From NCBI GenBank assembly GCA_947561715.1, contig OX387199.1, positions 11,413,001-11,477,000 of the forward strand: DNA of 64,000 bases. The letters run 5' to 3'. The DNA comes from Ascidia mentula (lineage: Eukaryota; Chordata; Ascidiacea; Phlebobranchia; Ascidiidae). The notes beneath the pieces were generated by a model, which was given only the letters and a program-made list of their open reading frames with translations, was not told where the DNA came from and searched no databases. This document shows positions 38,301-53,300 of the stretch, piece by piece; within the stretch, counting starts at the first letter, position 1, and every line of letters starts with the position of its first letter. Made by a program: the position numbers and the translations under genes.

Positions 38301-41300
38301 AAGTTGTCACTCATGTGTCGACAAAACCCGTCTGACACAAGGTGGCGCATGTGTAAAAAGTTGCTCGGATGGTTTCTTCTATAACAACGGATCATGCACT
38401 GGTATGAATCACAACTTTACTTCGTATTGAAACGACTGAGCTATAACGGGTGTTCTTTAACCAGCTTGTGAAGACTCCTGTGCGACATGTAGTGGTAAGA
38501 ATTCGTGTCTCTCTTGTCCAATTCATCACTTAATGGAAGATAAACTCTGCAAAGAATCTTGTTCGTCCGGATATTTTCAGCTCTCTATCTCAAGATGCGC
38601 TGGTGAGTTCAATAAGTATAGGTGACTTTTAAAATTGCCGCATACTAATATTTATATAAAACACTATTTCGTCGTTGGTTTTCATGAAACAGCCTACTGC
38701 TGATGCCTTTTGCTAACTTGTCTGTGTTCTTTTTTTTAGCATGCCACAGTTCGTGTGCGACCTGCACGGGTTCTTCCCCTTCCAACTGCGTCACTTGCAA
38801 TGCCGGATCGTATCTTCACAACGGTCGATGCATCGCTCGCTGTCCAACAACCCATTTCGCCCAACACGGCATTTGCAAACGTAAGATTTTGCGCTGGTTT
38901 CAACTACAGCGTGCAAACGTACACGTAATAAACGAGTAGTTGAAGCAAAATAACATGATTTATTAAGAAACGCGCTGTTGGTGGTTTTTGATTCTTAATC
39001 AAAATAACGTTGATTGTAGGTTGCCACGAAAGCTGCCAGTCGTGTACAGGTTCAAGTGCCGACGAATGTACGCTCTGCGGATCACCATCACATGTCATTC
39101 AAACACACATTGCAAACTCCAGCAAAGGCACTTGTGTGGAAAGTTGTAGAAGTTCGTATTACCTGGACGGAATTGTGTGTAAACGTAAGTGGTGAAATTT
39201 CATGTTCAATAAAAGTTGAGTTGACATTCATTCATTTGCGAGCAACGGTTTGGTATCATGTAACTTAGACTCTTGTCAAAGTTTTTGAACTCTGAAAATG
39301 TTTTTTTTTACAATAAACTGCCAACAAGCATTTCGTTCTAGCTTGTCTCAATTCATGTGGGACGTGTGTGGGTCCAAACTCCTGCTCATCGTGTAAATTT
39401 CGTACCGACGTTCTCATTGTGACGTCAGAAAGGATTGGTGATTGCATCACCAAACAAGATTGTCGAGAGAGTTCCCTGGATGTCGATAGCGTTTACGGAA
39501 TTTGCTTCAACGCGAGCGATAGTTGCGGTGTGCAATCGAGAGTTTTGAAGGAAGATGTATGTGTGGCGGAATGTCCGTCTAATTCATTCGCGCTGGTAAG
39601 TCACGACGTTGTTATTGAAGCCATTGTTAACACCGTCCGCATAGATTTGTTCCGCCAAAAACGTAATTGCTTTACATTTCATAACCTGCGCATTATTTCC
39701 ATGGGCCAGGTGTGTGTATTGACACCAACCTTTCTTTGGCAAATGGATGTAAGAGCCATCGCAAGTCTTGACATTGTTGATCGGTTGAATGCCTTTCACG
39801 GCCAATGTCAATCACCTCGCCCATCTACCCATGTTTTTATATATTTTTCAGAGGCTTGAGGTTGGCACGATATGTTTACCTTGTGGCGAGGATTGTAGTA
39901 GCTGTCAATCAAGCGACCGATGCGAGGAGTGCGTTCACGGTAAATTCCTTTCGCAACTCTCGAGCAATTGTGTGGGTTCATGCGAAGCGGGATACTACGC
40001 CTCTGTGGGTACAGGTAGGTCACAGCGTGGAGCTGACAGACAGCTTTTTCAATATTTCATTCTTTGGGATTAGAGGTGTCTAGATGGCTAGACATGTCAA
40101 AAAATTCATTTCCTTGTTACATTATAGCATTTTTGGATTACACTTTACACATATTACTTACTATGTTCCGATTAATGTGCATTTGTTAACTATGGAGAAA
40201 TTGAATTAGTCGAAAAATGTAAGCATGACAAATCGACAAAAAATACTGACCAGCTTAATATGTGAATATTCATTCAGAAAATGGTCAGTTGAAAACGCCG
40301 ATAACTTTTGTTCTCTAGGAACCTGTCAGAAATGTCCGCCATCTTGTGCTACTTGCGCCACTCTCAGTTCATCCCCACAACCTGTGTGTACGTCATGCCG
40401 TGACATCAGCGCTGTGTTGCAACATGGACATTGCTCCTCGTCATGCATTCAACAATTTTATGTCCACCATGAAGCTGGTTAGTGGAAGTACAATGTGTAT
40501 ATGTTGGGGAATAGTACAAAGTATGATAAGGAAATTGCTGTATTTAAATAGTCGTGTGTTTAAGCTTCAAATCAATATTTAAAAGTGTAACAACATGATT
40601 GCACATATCACACTTTATTATTAGTTACTGTTGCTTATCATCAAAGAAAACAGTTCGGAAATTTTTTAAATGTAATTGCATCTTTGAAATTGTCGTCAAT
40701 TAGGTTCTTGTTTCTTGCTCTGTTCGCAATGTCTGGTTCATGTGTTGTTGTGTTGGTGAGGTAGTTCTGTCTATCGCCACGCCATTTTAATAAATTCATT
40801 TCAGGTCATATGGGATCTGCAGTTTGTCGAGAGTGCGACTGGAGTTGCCTTCGTTGCTCTGGTCCCACGTCACGTGACTGCTTGGAATGTATGCCCGACC
40901 ACAAGCTCGAAAATGGCACCTGTGTTGGAACCTGCTCCCGAGGTGAGTGTCACTTCACGACCAAATTTTATTCTTTGTTGAAGCTAATTGTATATTGGCT
41001 CGCTCTGTAGATGGGTGTGGACTTTACGCAGTAGTTCGTCACATATACTTTCATGCTCTGTGTAGAGTGGGTGAAATACGCGACTTTGAACAGTTGAAGA
41101 AGTCAACTTTTAAATACCGTTTCATAATCTTATTGTTTTTAGGTTTTTACCAATCTTCAACGGAATGTTTGCCGTGTTCTGAAGATCATTGTTCGTCGTG
41201 TACCACCAGATGGCAGTGTTCAGCTTGTGCGGCACCATATTATGTGCACGGTAAGGCAATATAAGCGTTAGAACTTCCAAGAATTTCCACATGTTAACGA

Positions 41301-44300
41301 CTAAGTAAAATGGTTCTAATGACAGAATACTTTTGGATTAAAGCTTGTGTTTTTGTTAGACAATAAATGTGTGTCGTCGTGCCCTCGCGGATATTTTGGT
41401 GACGTCATTACGCGAAATTGCGTTTCTTGTCCTCCCCACTGTTTGTCGTGTGATGACGCGAATAGTTGTACCCAGTGTAACGCTCACACCTTCCTCATGG
41501 TTGGAATTGAGAACCTCGAAGATACAGGTACAACCCACTAAAAAAATCATTGGCGTGCATTATATTTCGTGTTGATGTGATAAAGATTCAAGAAGAAGTC
41601 AACAGAATGCTTCCAACTGTGTGCGTCATTGTGGTCATGGTTACTACAGCAACAAAAAGTCTCGAATCTGCGAGGTAAAGGGCGGAAAGTTTTTTCTACA
41701 CGCATTTATGACGTAAATTTAATGAATACTTGTTTGAAAGGTCAATCGGCATGCTCCATCCCTTACGGTTACCGGTCGCCTATTGGTCGGTTTCGGGTCA
41801 CGTGCGATGGTAGAGGTGCTGCGTGTGTCCGACCTTGATACCAGTCTCAATGACTTGAGCATAGTTGTTGAAATGGCGCCTGCAAACGGCTGGTTCGAAG
41901 TGGATAATGTAAGTCAATATTGAAGGGTAATATTTGACTTGGTCCGTATCGTATAACCTTGAATTTCATAGAGTGTATGGTAACTATTGCATTGGTTATT
42001 TTGATTGTATTAAACTGTGTATAATCTTATCTGCATTTGCCAATATCAGACCAAAATTCCTGTGGGTGAGCGTATAAGATATACGAAAGTGGTCAACGGG
42101 GGTTTGTGGTTCATCCACGATTCATCGCAACAGCGCCACGGAGTGGCTGCTTTCAAAGCTTCAGACAATCAACTCAGCTCGGTGCAAAAATCTTTGGATA
42201 TTGTTGTGGTTTCCAAGTCTCCGCCTAAGGTCGTACATAACGATCCACTCTTTGTGAGGTAACAAACCTTGTGATATTTTGTCAATCACAATCTTTGTGA
42301 GTTTCGTTTCTGGCATTTCGATCTAAAGTTCTTGTTTTGATGCATAGTATTGGTCAGTCCGCAAAATTAAACGGACTTCTTATAAGAGACGAAGACAATG
42401 CATATGACGTAACAATTACGTTAATCGACATACCCAAATATGGTTCATTGGTAAAGTTGCCAAACTACGAGACTGCAATCAAGTCCTTCAAGGTATCAGA
42501 TTAAGCCATACATATGTAATTACATATATTTATCATGTTCATGGTTTTCACTTCTTGTGTGGTTTCTCTTTCCATTCCATCAAATCAACATAAAACGTTT
42601 CAGATCAACGACATGCAAAAAAATCTGATTTATTATGTGGCCTACAATAACATTTCTGGAAGCGGGATTGTGTACGACAGCGTAACACTGCAGATAAACG
42701 ACAATTACCACGTGATCAACACCGTTCTACACGTGACCATATTGCCCGAGGTTAGATATTGCAAAGTTTAGTATTTCTACTTACTCGGTAACAAAGTACA
42801 AAGACATCTTTGTTAAGTCTGAAGTGGTGTTTTGCACGGGAAGTGTTATTGTCATGCTGTTAACTAGTACAAAGAAACACATTATATTTTCACAGAGGGA
42901 TTTTTCACCTGTCCTCATAAACAATAAAATAACCCGGGTAGTTAAAGGTCAATTGTCACGCATCACTAATCACCAACTACAGTTGATCGGAGGCAACATA
43001 AAAGACAAATCAAAGATCGTGTTCGTTCTCAATCCGAAAACTACCCCCAAAAGGTTTGCTGGAATACTAAAACATAAAATACATAAAAGCTTTTATTTCC
43101 ATATCATTGTTTGTTTTGTGATAATATAAAAAACTTTAATACATCCTCGTGTATTTATGGCAGTGGTGAAATCCTCTTAATGGTCTCCGAGCTTTCTGAC
43201 GCACCGCATAGATATGGAATCGACATAGACGATTGGATGCAGACGTCCCAGGGTTACTATAGGTCACAACCTGTAATCCGCTTCAGCCAACGTGACGTAG
43301 ATGACGGATCTGTGTGGTACAGGTACAGAGGGGATGATGAAGAGGAGGAAGCCGAATATGCTGCTCTTGAATTTGAGGTTGGACGTTTTTGTATAAAAGA
43401 TTTTTTTTTTTGACATGACTTTACATGCTCCATCCTTAAAGATTACCCGATTATATTTATTCGTTTAGTGTGCGTATAGTGTCCGAAAAATGATACGATC
43501 ACGCGCACAATGAACGTTTTACTTTTGCGTTCTAATATATTGGCCTTGACAGCTTTTAGAAAAGCTACAACTTTTCCATAAAAGTCGAATAAATTGATTT
43601 AAAGATTATTGGTAATCATGCGTAAGCCTGCCAAGATCAAACAACTCGGATACAACAACAATTTGTTGATCCATTTAACATTGTTTTGTTGGGTTTACGT
43701 TGGTGTCATTTGTAAGTTGCACAAAATCACCCATTACTTTGTTACTTAGGTTTACGACGAGAGCGGCGACGTGGCCGAACCTCTTGTAAGCGACAAACTC
43801 CAAGTGGCGTTAGTAAGTGAAAACACCCATCCCCCCCGACTCGCTAGAGGGGTAACGTCACCACCCCAAATATCGGCCAACGAAGGTCGGATTACTATTC
43901 TCCACAGCGGATACTTGCATTACACGGACGAAGACACTCCAGACAGGAACATCATTTACAACATCACGAGGTAATTCAGACACAAATTCCTCTGAAAATT
44001 TGGGCTTCAGCTATTATATGTTGATCATTTTGTCCATGGGACTTGTTTTCGGATTTGAATTGAAAGGCGCATGACTGGTAATGTTTGTTTTTATTAGATC
44101 ACTGAGTCCGGAATACGGGAGCATCGAACATGCCGACCATCCCTATGTTCCAATAACGGTGTTCACGCAAGCTGATGTTGACTCCAACAAAATCATGTAC
44201 CGACCTCCCATTGGCGGATCCCGCGCCCTTTCGTCTAATCAAGATGATCGCGACAACATGTTTGAGTATGGAGGATACCAGACATTAACCGCTGCTGCTA

Positions 44301-47300
44301 GGTACTAACCGCAACATAATGTCTAAATGTTTAAACGCTTGTTTGAGCTTACTTACATATGCATCCAGTCAAAACGAAGTAACATAACAGAAAGCTTCAT
44401 TAATATTTGAGTTTAAAACGTTTGGTGTCGACAATATTAATTGCAAAATTGACTTGAATGTGCGGTTTGCGCTTTATTGAGCAATGTACATACATTCGGC
44501 ACTGATCTGTAACATCTAATGTATATTAGTTTCCGGTGATAAACATATACAATAGATACAGGCATGTACGGATACAGTGGCAAATGTCTCTCTAATGATC
44601 ACTAGACATTCTTTGATGGTGGTATTCAAGTTTTGTCGAGAATAATAGTAATTGACCCAATCCCGCGCATTTGTGATGTATTAATGTTTGTTAAATTAAT
44701 CAAGAATTTTGTTGGCTTCGTGGAAAGGTTAAATTAGTCCCAAGTTTAAATACGCGATAATCGCCCGATGATATAGAAGTCCAACTATTTTGTAGTGTTG
44801 GGAAACCGCGTCTGGACTTTGAATTCACTGTTTCTGACGGCAAGCACACTCTCCCCTCCGTCAACTTTACTATTAAACTTACTTCGGGAAACTCGGAAGG
44901 ACCGACCTTCGTCAATCAATATCCCACTATACATGTTACTGTGGGAGGAACGGCCACCATAGGTAAGATTTTTTTGGGCCGCGAAAGGTCACAACTTGGA
45001 CGTGTGTCATTGCACAGGACATGAGCAGTTAGCAGTGCGTGACCCCGACACACAATCACATGATCTAATATTTACTCTCGTCAAATCTGCTCGTCACGGT
45101 ACAGTGGTCAGGAACGATGGAGGTTCAAGGATGATCCTAGAAGAAGGAGATGCATTTACATATCACGAGGTGAAGATATAAGTTTTGCTATATATCTTTT
45201 TTATTGCCATTTCCTTGCGTCATTGCCAAGTTATTGTATGTTTTACTCATTCCTTTTCTACCAGATCCAGCACAGCAACTTGCAATATATTCACGATGGT
45301 AGTGATTCCCCTTCAAGCGACCAACTGCAAGTTAGCGTAACTGACGTCACACACACGCTTACTAAAGTTATTCAGGTAAAATGCTGACAACTGTATATTA
45401 TTATACTCCATGATACTGACTGATTTCTTTGATCCCAGGTTGAAGTAGTGGAAGGGGATAGCACGGGACCTTATCCCGATCCCTATTGTGAGTTGTCGAT
45501 TGTTCTTCCTGAGGCTACTGATGTTATTTTGTCACGTGAACACTTGGCTTACTTCGATCAAACTTCATCTGACGACCAGGTTCGTATTAGAACCAACTAA
45601 ACGATAAAAAACGTGTGTATGTATTTATCGTTGGCATGACTATATGCAGGTAACTTTTCTTTTGGAATCAGAACCCATCCATGGGTTACTGGAAAATTTG
45701 GATTCGGGTCCCCTTGTTCCAGGGTCAACATTTACACAGGAAGACGTGAACCAATCAAAAATTAGGTAAAAAAAGTGCTAAGAAAATTATAAAATGTGTC
45801 AAAAAAATATAAGCAAAAAATAACGACCAACTCACATTCCGATGGAATATATGAGAAATAATGTCTGTGTTTCCGTTAACATTGTTAGCCTAAGTTATAT
45901 ACTATGCCAAAACAATGGACAATATATTCAGATGAAAAACTGTATTCAGATTTCGAAGTCGGGGTGATATTGGATCTGAGTCCGTGTCGGATGTTATTTA
46001 TTTCTCTGTATCTGATTCATCGGGGAACGAACTTGCGGGTCAAGTTTTGAGCATAACCATCAACCCCTCACTCAGCCAACCACCTTCTGTTCATGTTAAC
46101 CAACAACTTGTGGTATGTTATTATAACTAACATTAAAACACAACAATAATTTGTGTAGCGGATTGTGTTCATTATTTCACACCACGATTTACCAGCTATT
46201 GTCTTAAAATACATATTTTGCTTTCATTGAAGCTACCGTTGCTTACCAATAAAAAATGATGCATTTCGTAACAACAAGCTGTTGGTTTGTGGTAAAACAG
46301 GTTGGATTATAATAATTACCATTGACGTGTAGTACCGTGTACATTTAAAGTATATTACATGTGTGAAATTCATTAAATATATATAAATGTGCTGCGCAGG
46401 TTGAAGACGGACATGAAGTAATGTTAACAACGCACGAAATACTTGCTACGGATGTTGATACGTCAGCTGATGACCTAACTGTGAAAATCGTGCGGAAACC
46501 AACATTGGGACGCATCATCAACACCATCTCTGAAGGTTTGCTTGTGATAAAAAACTTTGTACATAAGGCAATCAATTGTAAAAACAAAAGTTATTTCTTT
46601 GAAAAGTTTTGCAATCGAAATCAAATAACGGAACGTTTCTCTTTGTTCTGTGTAGAGAGTTTACGTGTTGCGGAGGAAGAGGATGTTTGGTTTAGCGTGC
46701 GTGATCTTCTGGATGGTTCTATTTTTTACGTACCTGTACTTAGTGACATTCCAGAAGAAATGAACGACTTCCTTACTTTCCGCGTCACCGACGGAATTAC
46801 GTCAACTATAGTTTATCGCCTCAACATCACCCTTCACGTACGACTCAATTTATCTAATTATTTGATTGTCGTCTTTATCTAGTGTTTGAAAAACATACAG
46901 GCTACGAGCAAAACAGTCACAGTTGGAACACCAAAGGTGCTCGCTAGCACCATCGAGTGTCGGAATGGACACGCTGTTCTAATACGCAACGTGTCGCTGT
47001 CGGTTCATGATTCCGACACTCCGAACGATCAACTTGTATTCACGATTATGTCTGAGTTGGAGTTTGGGAAACTCGTCAGATTTACCAGCAAGCAAGCATC
47101 AGACATGCCTGATGAGTGGGAGATCGGATCGATGATGATGAAAAGTACGATTTCTGTGTTCTTTTGTTTTAATCGATGGAATGACGAACAATTAAGTAAA
47201 AAACTTGTGCATTGCGATGGGTTGAGGAATAGTGTGTGAACTTAATCTGTTTTCGAGAAAGAGACAATAACATTTTTAAAAATGTTTGTATTAAAATATC

Positions 47301-50300
47301 GAACCTCTATTATTCATTACGTTGTTGTTTAATTGCAGAAAATGGTGGCATGGGAATGAAAAAACCTGTTACTGAGTTAACCATCGGGTCGACATTTACT
47401 TACCAGGTATACCCTGCTCTAATATTTTACCAGACTTTTCTCTACGGGACAAAGCAACAACAAAGTTTTTCGCTTGTTTATCACAGGATATTTTGGACAG
47501 AAAGATTTGTTACGAAACAGTTAAACCACATGACGTCACGATAATTCGACGACGAAGGCGAGATACGCTTGACTTCACATTAACCGATGGCTTCGATGTA
47601 GAAAACGGAGAGATTGGATTTGATGTAAGAAAATGATACTTTCTGTTTTATGCCATACTTTACCCTTTGCTTAATATTTGTTTTGTGGAAAATTGGGGTG
47701 ATTCGGAACATAAAGTTGTATGTGGTTTAAATAGGAAAACCAAAGCTAATATTTTGTGTGGCTGTTTCTTACAATTTGTGCATATCCGACAGAAAGTTGC
47801 AAGTGGGGAGTTTTAATCGTTTTTATCAGTGGCCTGTCCACACGCACACTGACCATTGTCCAAGTGATAACATTATCAGATAACTTAACTATGCTTGTTT
47901 TTCATTTCCTTCATATCGACCGGAATTAAGTCTAAACCTTATCGCAATTTTGTAACCCCTTGTTCTGTTCGGTTTCAGCTGCTACCTAAAGTCAATATAT
48001 TGGAACCACCAAAGAGAGATGAATTTCAAGATTACGGGGAATTTACGGCAATCGAGTTTGTTCTTGAAGCAAACACCGGTTTGACGGTTGAAAGAGGTTC
48101 AACTACTGTGATAACCTCGGACAACTTGCGTGTTTCAAGCACTGGTGAAATGGTTGCTTATGTTGTCACTCGCAATCCTAACGTTGGTCAACTTCAACTT
48201 GTTAAAAATAACGTTATCAGAAACGTTTCCGCTACAGGCTTGAGAGAATTCAAACAAAGCGATATAGACAACGGTAAAAACCATTACTTTGTTGGAAGTG
48301 AATAATTATAAAACCTGATAAATGTTGCAGGTTATCTTCGTTACTTCCATCCACTGACGCAAGGCGGTGGTGATGTGTTTTTTATGTTTGACGTCATCAG
48401 CGGCATGATTGATCATCGTTTCAATATCCATGTGAACGAAGATCGCAACCCGCCAAGGATATTAGTCAACAACGGTATTTGCCCGTTTTCAAATATATTA
48501 AACAAAACTGATGGAAATTTTTCTGCAAAGCATTTTTAGGAAATTAATTGCATTTCGACACAATGCTGTATTATTCTGAAATTATTTGTATGTTGTTTTT
48601 CGCACCCGCTGGCGTCAGAAAAAAGTTGATTTCAAGAAGAAAACCTTCATCTTCCGTCCTTCTTTCCGTATACTTACGACCAGTTTTGTGCAAAGGTCTG
48701 ACCGTAAAAGAAGGAGGCAGTGCAACTATTCTGACACAGCATTTATCTGCAACTGATGACTCAGGAAGATTGCAATACGAAATCACTCAACAACCTAAGT
48801 GGGGAAGGTTGGAGTTCAGCAGTGAACCAGGTATGACCGTTAATTTAATTCCAGCATATCATATTCTGTAGCAGGGACGCACAACCTTTTTTGTTATTGC
48901 CCGCCGCGTCACCCAGACTTTATTTGGGCCTCCAGTGGCTCCAAACTGATAACATCGCATTTTCTCTAAAAGTGTAATGAAATGTTATATTAACAATTTT
49001 TCTTCACCTAAAATTCGTGTTCTCATGTTGTTTTGTAACAGAGACTGACCAATTTTAAAATCCAAACATCCACTTTAAAACCTATTAAGTTTTTACAAGT
49101 AACATGTGTATGCAGCCGCGTAAATTTAGATTTATATCATTGAATCCATCATAACCTTTGGCTTTAAAGGTGTTGGAATTGTGAATTTCAATCAAGATGA
49201 TATTGTGTCGGAGGTTGTAAAATACGTTCACACTGGAGAAAGTGAAAGGACTGAAGACCAGTTCAGTTTCGTTCTAACGGACGGTTCAAATTCGGTGAGC
49301 AAATTCAGTTGAAATTTCCTAACTTTCCAAACACAAGTCGACAACTGCTTAGAACTGTTCTCCGTGAACCAAAGCCCGATAAGCAAATAAGTCACAATTT
49401 GACAAACAAATTAAAACGAACACATAATACTTGGTGATATATATACATAATATTGCATCCTATTTACAGTCAGTGTAATTTGGATACATTGACACTATGC
49501 TGTGCTTAATTAAGCTATAGGACGTTTGTCAAGAAACTTGGAATACATTAGATATGTACTCAAATATATTAGATCTTTCATCAGTATATTGTGTATTTAA
49601 AAATAACTACGAATACGCATAAATTGCGTTTACGTTCATCTTCAACATGCAGCAATATTTTGCTAAGAACGATCTGTTGTCGAAAAACAGTTGTTTGCAA
49701 ACAATTACAATTCCGCACACAAACACTAAGCTGACTTCGCCCCGCGAAAAACCTCGATGTCTCCTTTGAAAGCGGTTTGCGAAAAAATACCTTCGGCGTC
49801 TTTATTACGTGGTAAAGTGGGGTTAGAAGAAGTCACTTGTCTGTCGGGATTGTTCGCGGCACTGGCAACTGCTATTGTACTCGCCAGTGTTGTAGGAGTA
49901 AAGTTTTATTTATATAATTTTATGTTAGTTTAGCAGGGTTCTGGAACAGACTTGTACTTTTTTGTGCTATTATTGCCATGAAACTGAAAGTGTAACTTTA
50001 GTTGTAGCAGTAGTATTGGGTTCGTTACGAGGGGGTAATATCTGCAATCCGTTGTACGTAGCTCCACTTAGATTGTAGTCTAAAACGAGGTTGAGGTCCT
50101 TTGGGAATAAAGCGATTGTAATTATGCCGTCATAAACATCAACATTCCTCTGGCACCATTTCAACTAACAGGCACCAACATTAGGTGGTTGCCGAAAGGC
50201 TACTGTGCGTGGACTATCATAAATAAATAAAGTGGGACAGATAAGCGTGTGTGTCTTAGAATAGGTGATGTTACACAAAAGCTGACCACTACAAAGCCTG

Positions 50301-53300
50301 TGTTTGCTGATTGTCGGCAGAATATAGGGCGGTTAAACTAAATGTCGGGATCTCTTCTACTATCAGACACCAAGTTTCCGGTGTTGTCATTTCTATCAGA
50401 ATCAATTTTATTATATTTGGCGTCATCCAAATAGTGTAATTTTCCAATTGTCGTAATGGCAGTGTTTCCATTTCTCATTCGCGCAACAACTCCACTTTTC
50501 ACGATGGGTTGTTTTGTAAGTGGATGACATCTGTTCTGCTGATTGTAAAGAGTTTCGGCGGACTTCGCTTTTTCCCTCATAAACGTCGCCGTCGCCGGTT
50601 GTTTGGTCACCCGTTACGCTGAGTACAAAAGCTTGCCACAACTTCCTCAAATATTGAATTTTCTGTGGACTGTGGGCTTTGTATCCCACATGTCGCCTTT
50701 CATGAGTTTTTAGCCAGGAAATTCATTTGTACAAATTCTGTCAGTTTTGTTTAATTTTTTTGTCGGTCATTATATTGTTTTGCGAGGCAAAGAAGGGAGT
50801 GTAATATGTGCAGTGCGCTGAATGACGAGTTAACGATAAGTAGACGCAACCGCTGGACAAGCAAGATTCTGAACTAATCTTCAGATGAAATATAATCCAG
50901 GGAGGGTCAACAAACAATGTTCTGGAACCCTGTCATTTTGAGCACAACCAGCAATATTGTGACTGGATCCCGATCAAGGAACGCCGATGTGTGTTTATTT
51001 TTGTTCTCCGTCTCCATGTTTTTACTTACGTGAAAAAAGCGGGCGTAGCAGCGATGCACGACCACATTACAAAAGGTGGAACGATGTAAAGGGTATGGCA
51101 CTTCACAGGATCCGCGCAGTTACTTTCGTGTCAGAAGTTAAGCACTTTAATTCGGTTGTACTTGTGTGTCATGTCAAAAAGAAACAGTCATGCAAAAGCG
51201 TAGATTTGTGATATTTTATATTAGGGTGTAGAGCAGAACCTCGTATTGAGAAGAATGTTTTTCGGATTGAGTAAATACTGTTTTTTGATACTTGGGGTTT
51301 GATTTACAGCAACCTTTAGGTATCCCCCTGCTCCCACAGCACTGTGAATGTGAATCGGATCGACCACCCAAGTGTCAAAGTGTGTATCTTGCGGCTTACC
51401 AACACTCATTAGTTTCTTGAGTTGTTGCCGCTCGTTGTGTTCAGACGAAATGTGGGTTTGCGGTTCGTATTCCAGATTAGAACTATTGTGACTGCGCCTT
51501 CTCAATTACGACAGCATTGCTGTTCGCCGCTGTCGTTGTCGTAGTTTTCTTGCTGTCAGTAGCATAGGCTGTCTTTCGTCAAATCGGCAAAGAGGTTTGG
51601 CAGAGCACCAATACAAGTGACCACTCCGCTAATGGCCAAGTTTTTTTGAATGCTTTTAGCTGTCCGGTGACAGTTTTGATTGTTTGCCGTGTACATACGA
51701 GTAGCGGGCAATTACCAACCACACAATTTTCTAGCGATTTTACCTCCAGTATGTTTCACTCATTGTAGCTTTACAACCAAGTAAATATTTGATCCAAAAC
51801 GAGCAGTAAACCTAACATTAAATGCATGTGTTGAAGTCAGTCTTCGTCAGCAGTACCAAGTTGGAGAGAATAGTCTTCCAGTTTTGCCACTGTTTTGACT
51901 GAAACTTCTTGATGTGTGTAGTTTTGTTCCCAGGTCAGTTTTTGTGGTGAGAACAAAAGCTTTAGTGGCTGGATAAACCACTTTACAACGAAGGTTAAAT
52001 AATAGTCATGAAGTGCTGAAACCGTTGTAGTATTTAAGGAAAAAGATGGGGCGCATGTGGAAGCATTATTTATTCATGTTGGTAAGTATTATGAAAGTTA
52101 CTTTCAGAGGTATGCGGTAATTACAGTTGTTTGCATATCCATATTCAATTATAATCGAAACAATCTGGTACAAGGTTGTTTGCTTAAAATCTGGATTGGG
52201 GTTGGGGACGAATGTTTCAAATGCGTTGTGTTAAAAAGAATATAAACCTGACACATTACATGAAATGCATATATTGTTCATTGCAAATGTTCTAATTGAA
52301 ATGCAAGATAGAAACAAACCCTTGTTTTGCAGCCAATTATTTGCAATGAACTTATTACATAAGTAGGCTGCACTGATGTTGGTTAACAAAAATCGATTAT
52401 AAGTGTAAGAGAAAGTGCAATATAAAAGTACAGGCACAATATATTACTATTTATTTGAAGTGGTTGCGTCAAGTTTTTTGAAACATTCATTTCCACGGAT
52501 TGTTCATTTGCTGCGCAACAAATCTGTCGCTGCCGGCCGGTGGGCCCGGGTGCACTTCACACTTGATCAAGTGTAAATATATTATACACACAGACACAGC
52601 TGCGTCGCGTGAATAACCTTCAATCTCAACTTAGAAAATCATGCTACATTAATTGTTTGTGGTTTTCAAAATTTCCGTGGTCGGGATGTCTCGAAATAAC
52701 TTCCCTTTATCACATTATCTCCATTCCATGCCAAGTAATATGGCGGTGTTTGTTTGGTGTAGATCATGCAGAACTTCTACATCACAGTGATCCCTGTGGA
52801 CAACTCGCTGCCCGTGTTGGTTAACCAAGGTATTCGTGTACAAGAAGGTGTGAGGAAAACTATTACGTCATATGAATTGCGTGCGGAGGATCAAGATACA
52901 GCTGTAAGATTATTTGCTTTTATTTTCAATCAGCATTTTAGGTCTTTTAAAATAATGATTACTTTTATATTTTTGTTACGTTTTTAACTTTTCGACTCAC
53001 TAAGTAAACAAAGTAATACTTGGGTGTTGGTTTTCGGCAACTTAAAACAACCGGGTTTTGTTTCCCATCTTTCTTGCTGCGAACCTAAAACCGTCAAGCT
53101 TCGTCACGCATCGTTCAACACACGTCGCGGTTCGACTTGAAACGAAATCTTTCAACGCTTTTTCATTACTTTACCGAGTATTTTTTTGTTACGTAATCTT
53201 ATTACCACCAGCGCCGTGGTTATTGTTTTCGATGCAAGTCGTTGTGCAAGAATGTTCACAAAAAGAGTTAATTTACTTTTAAAAGTATTTTTTACCGTCG

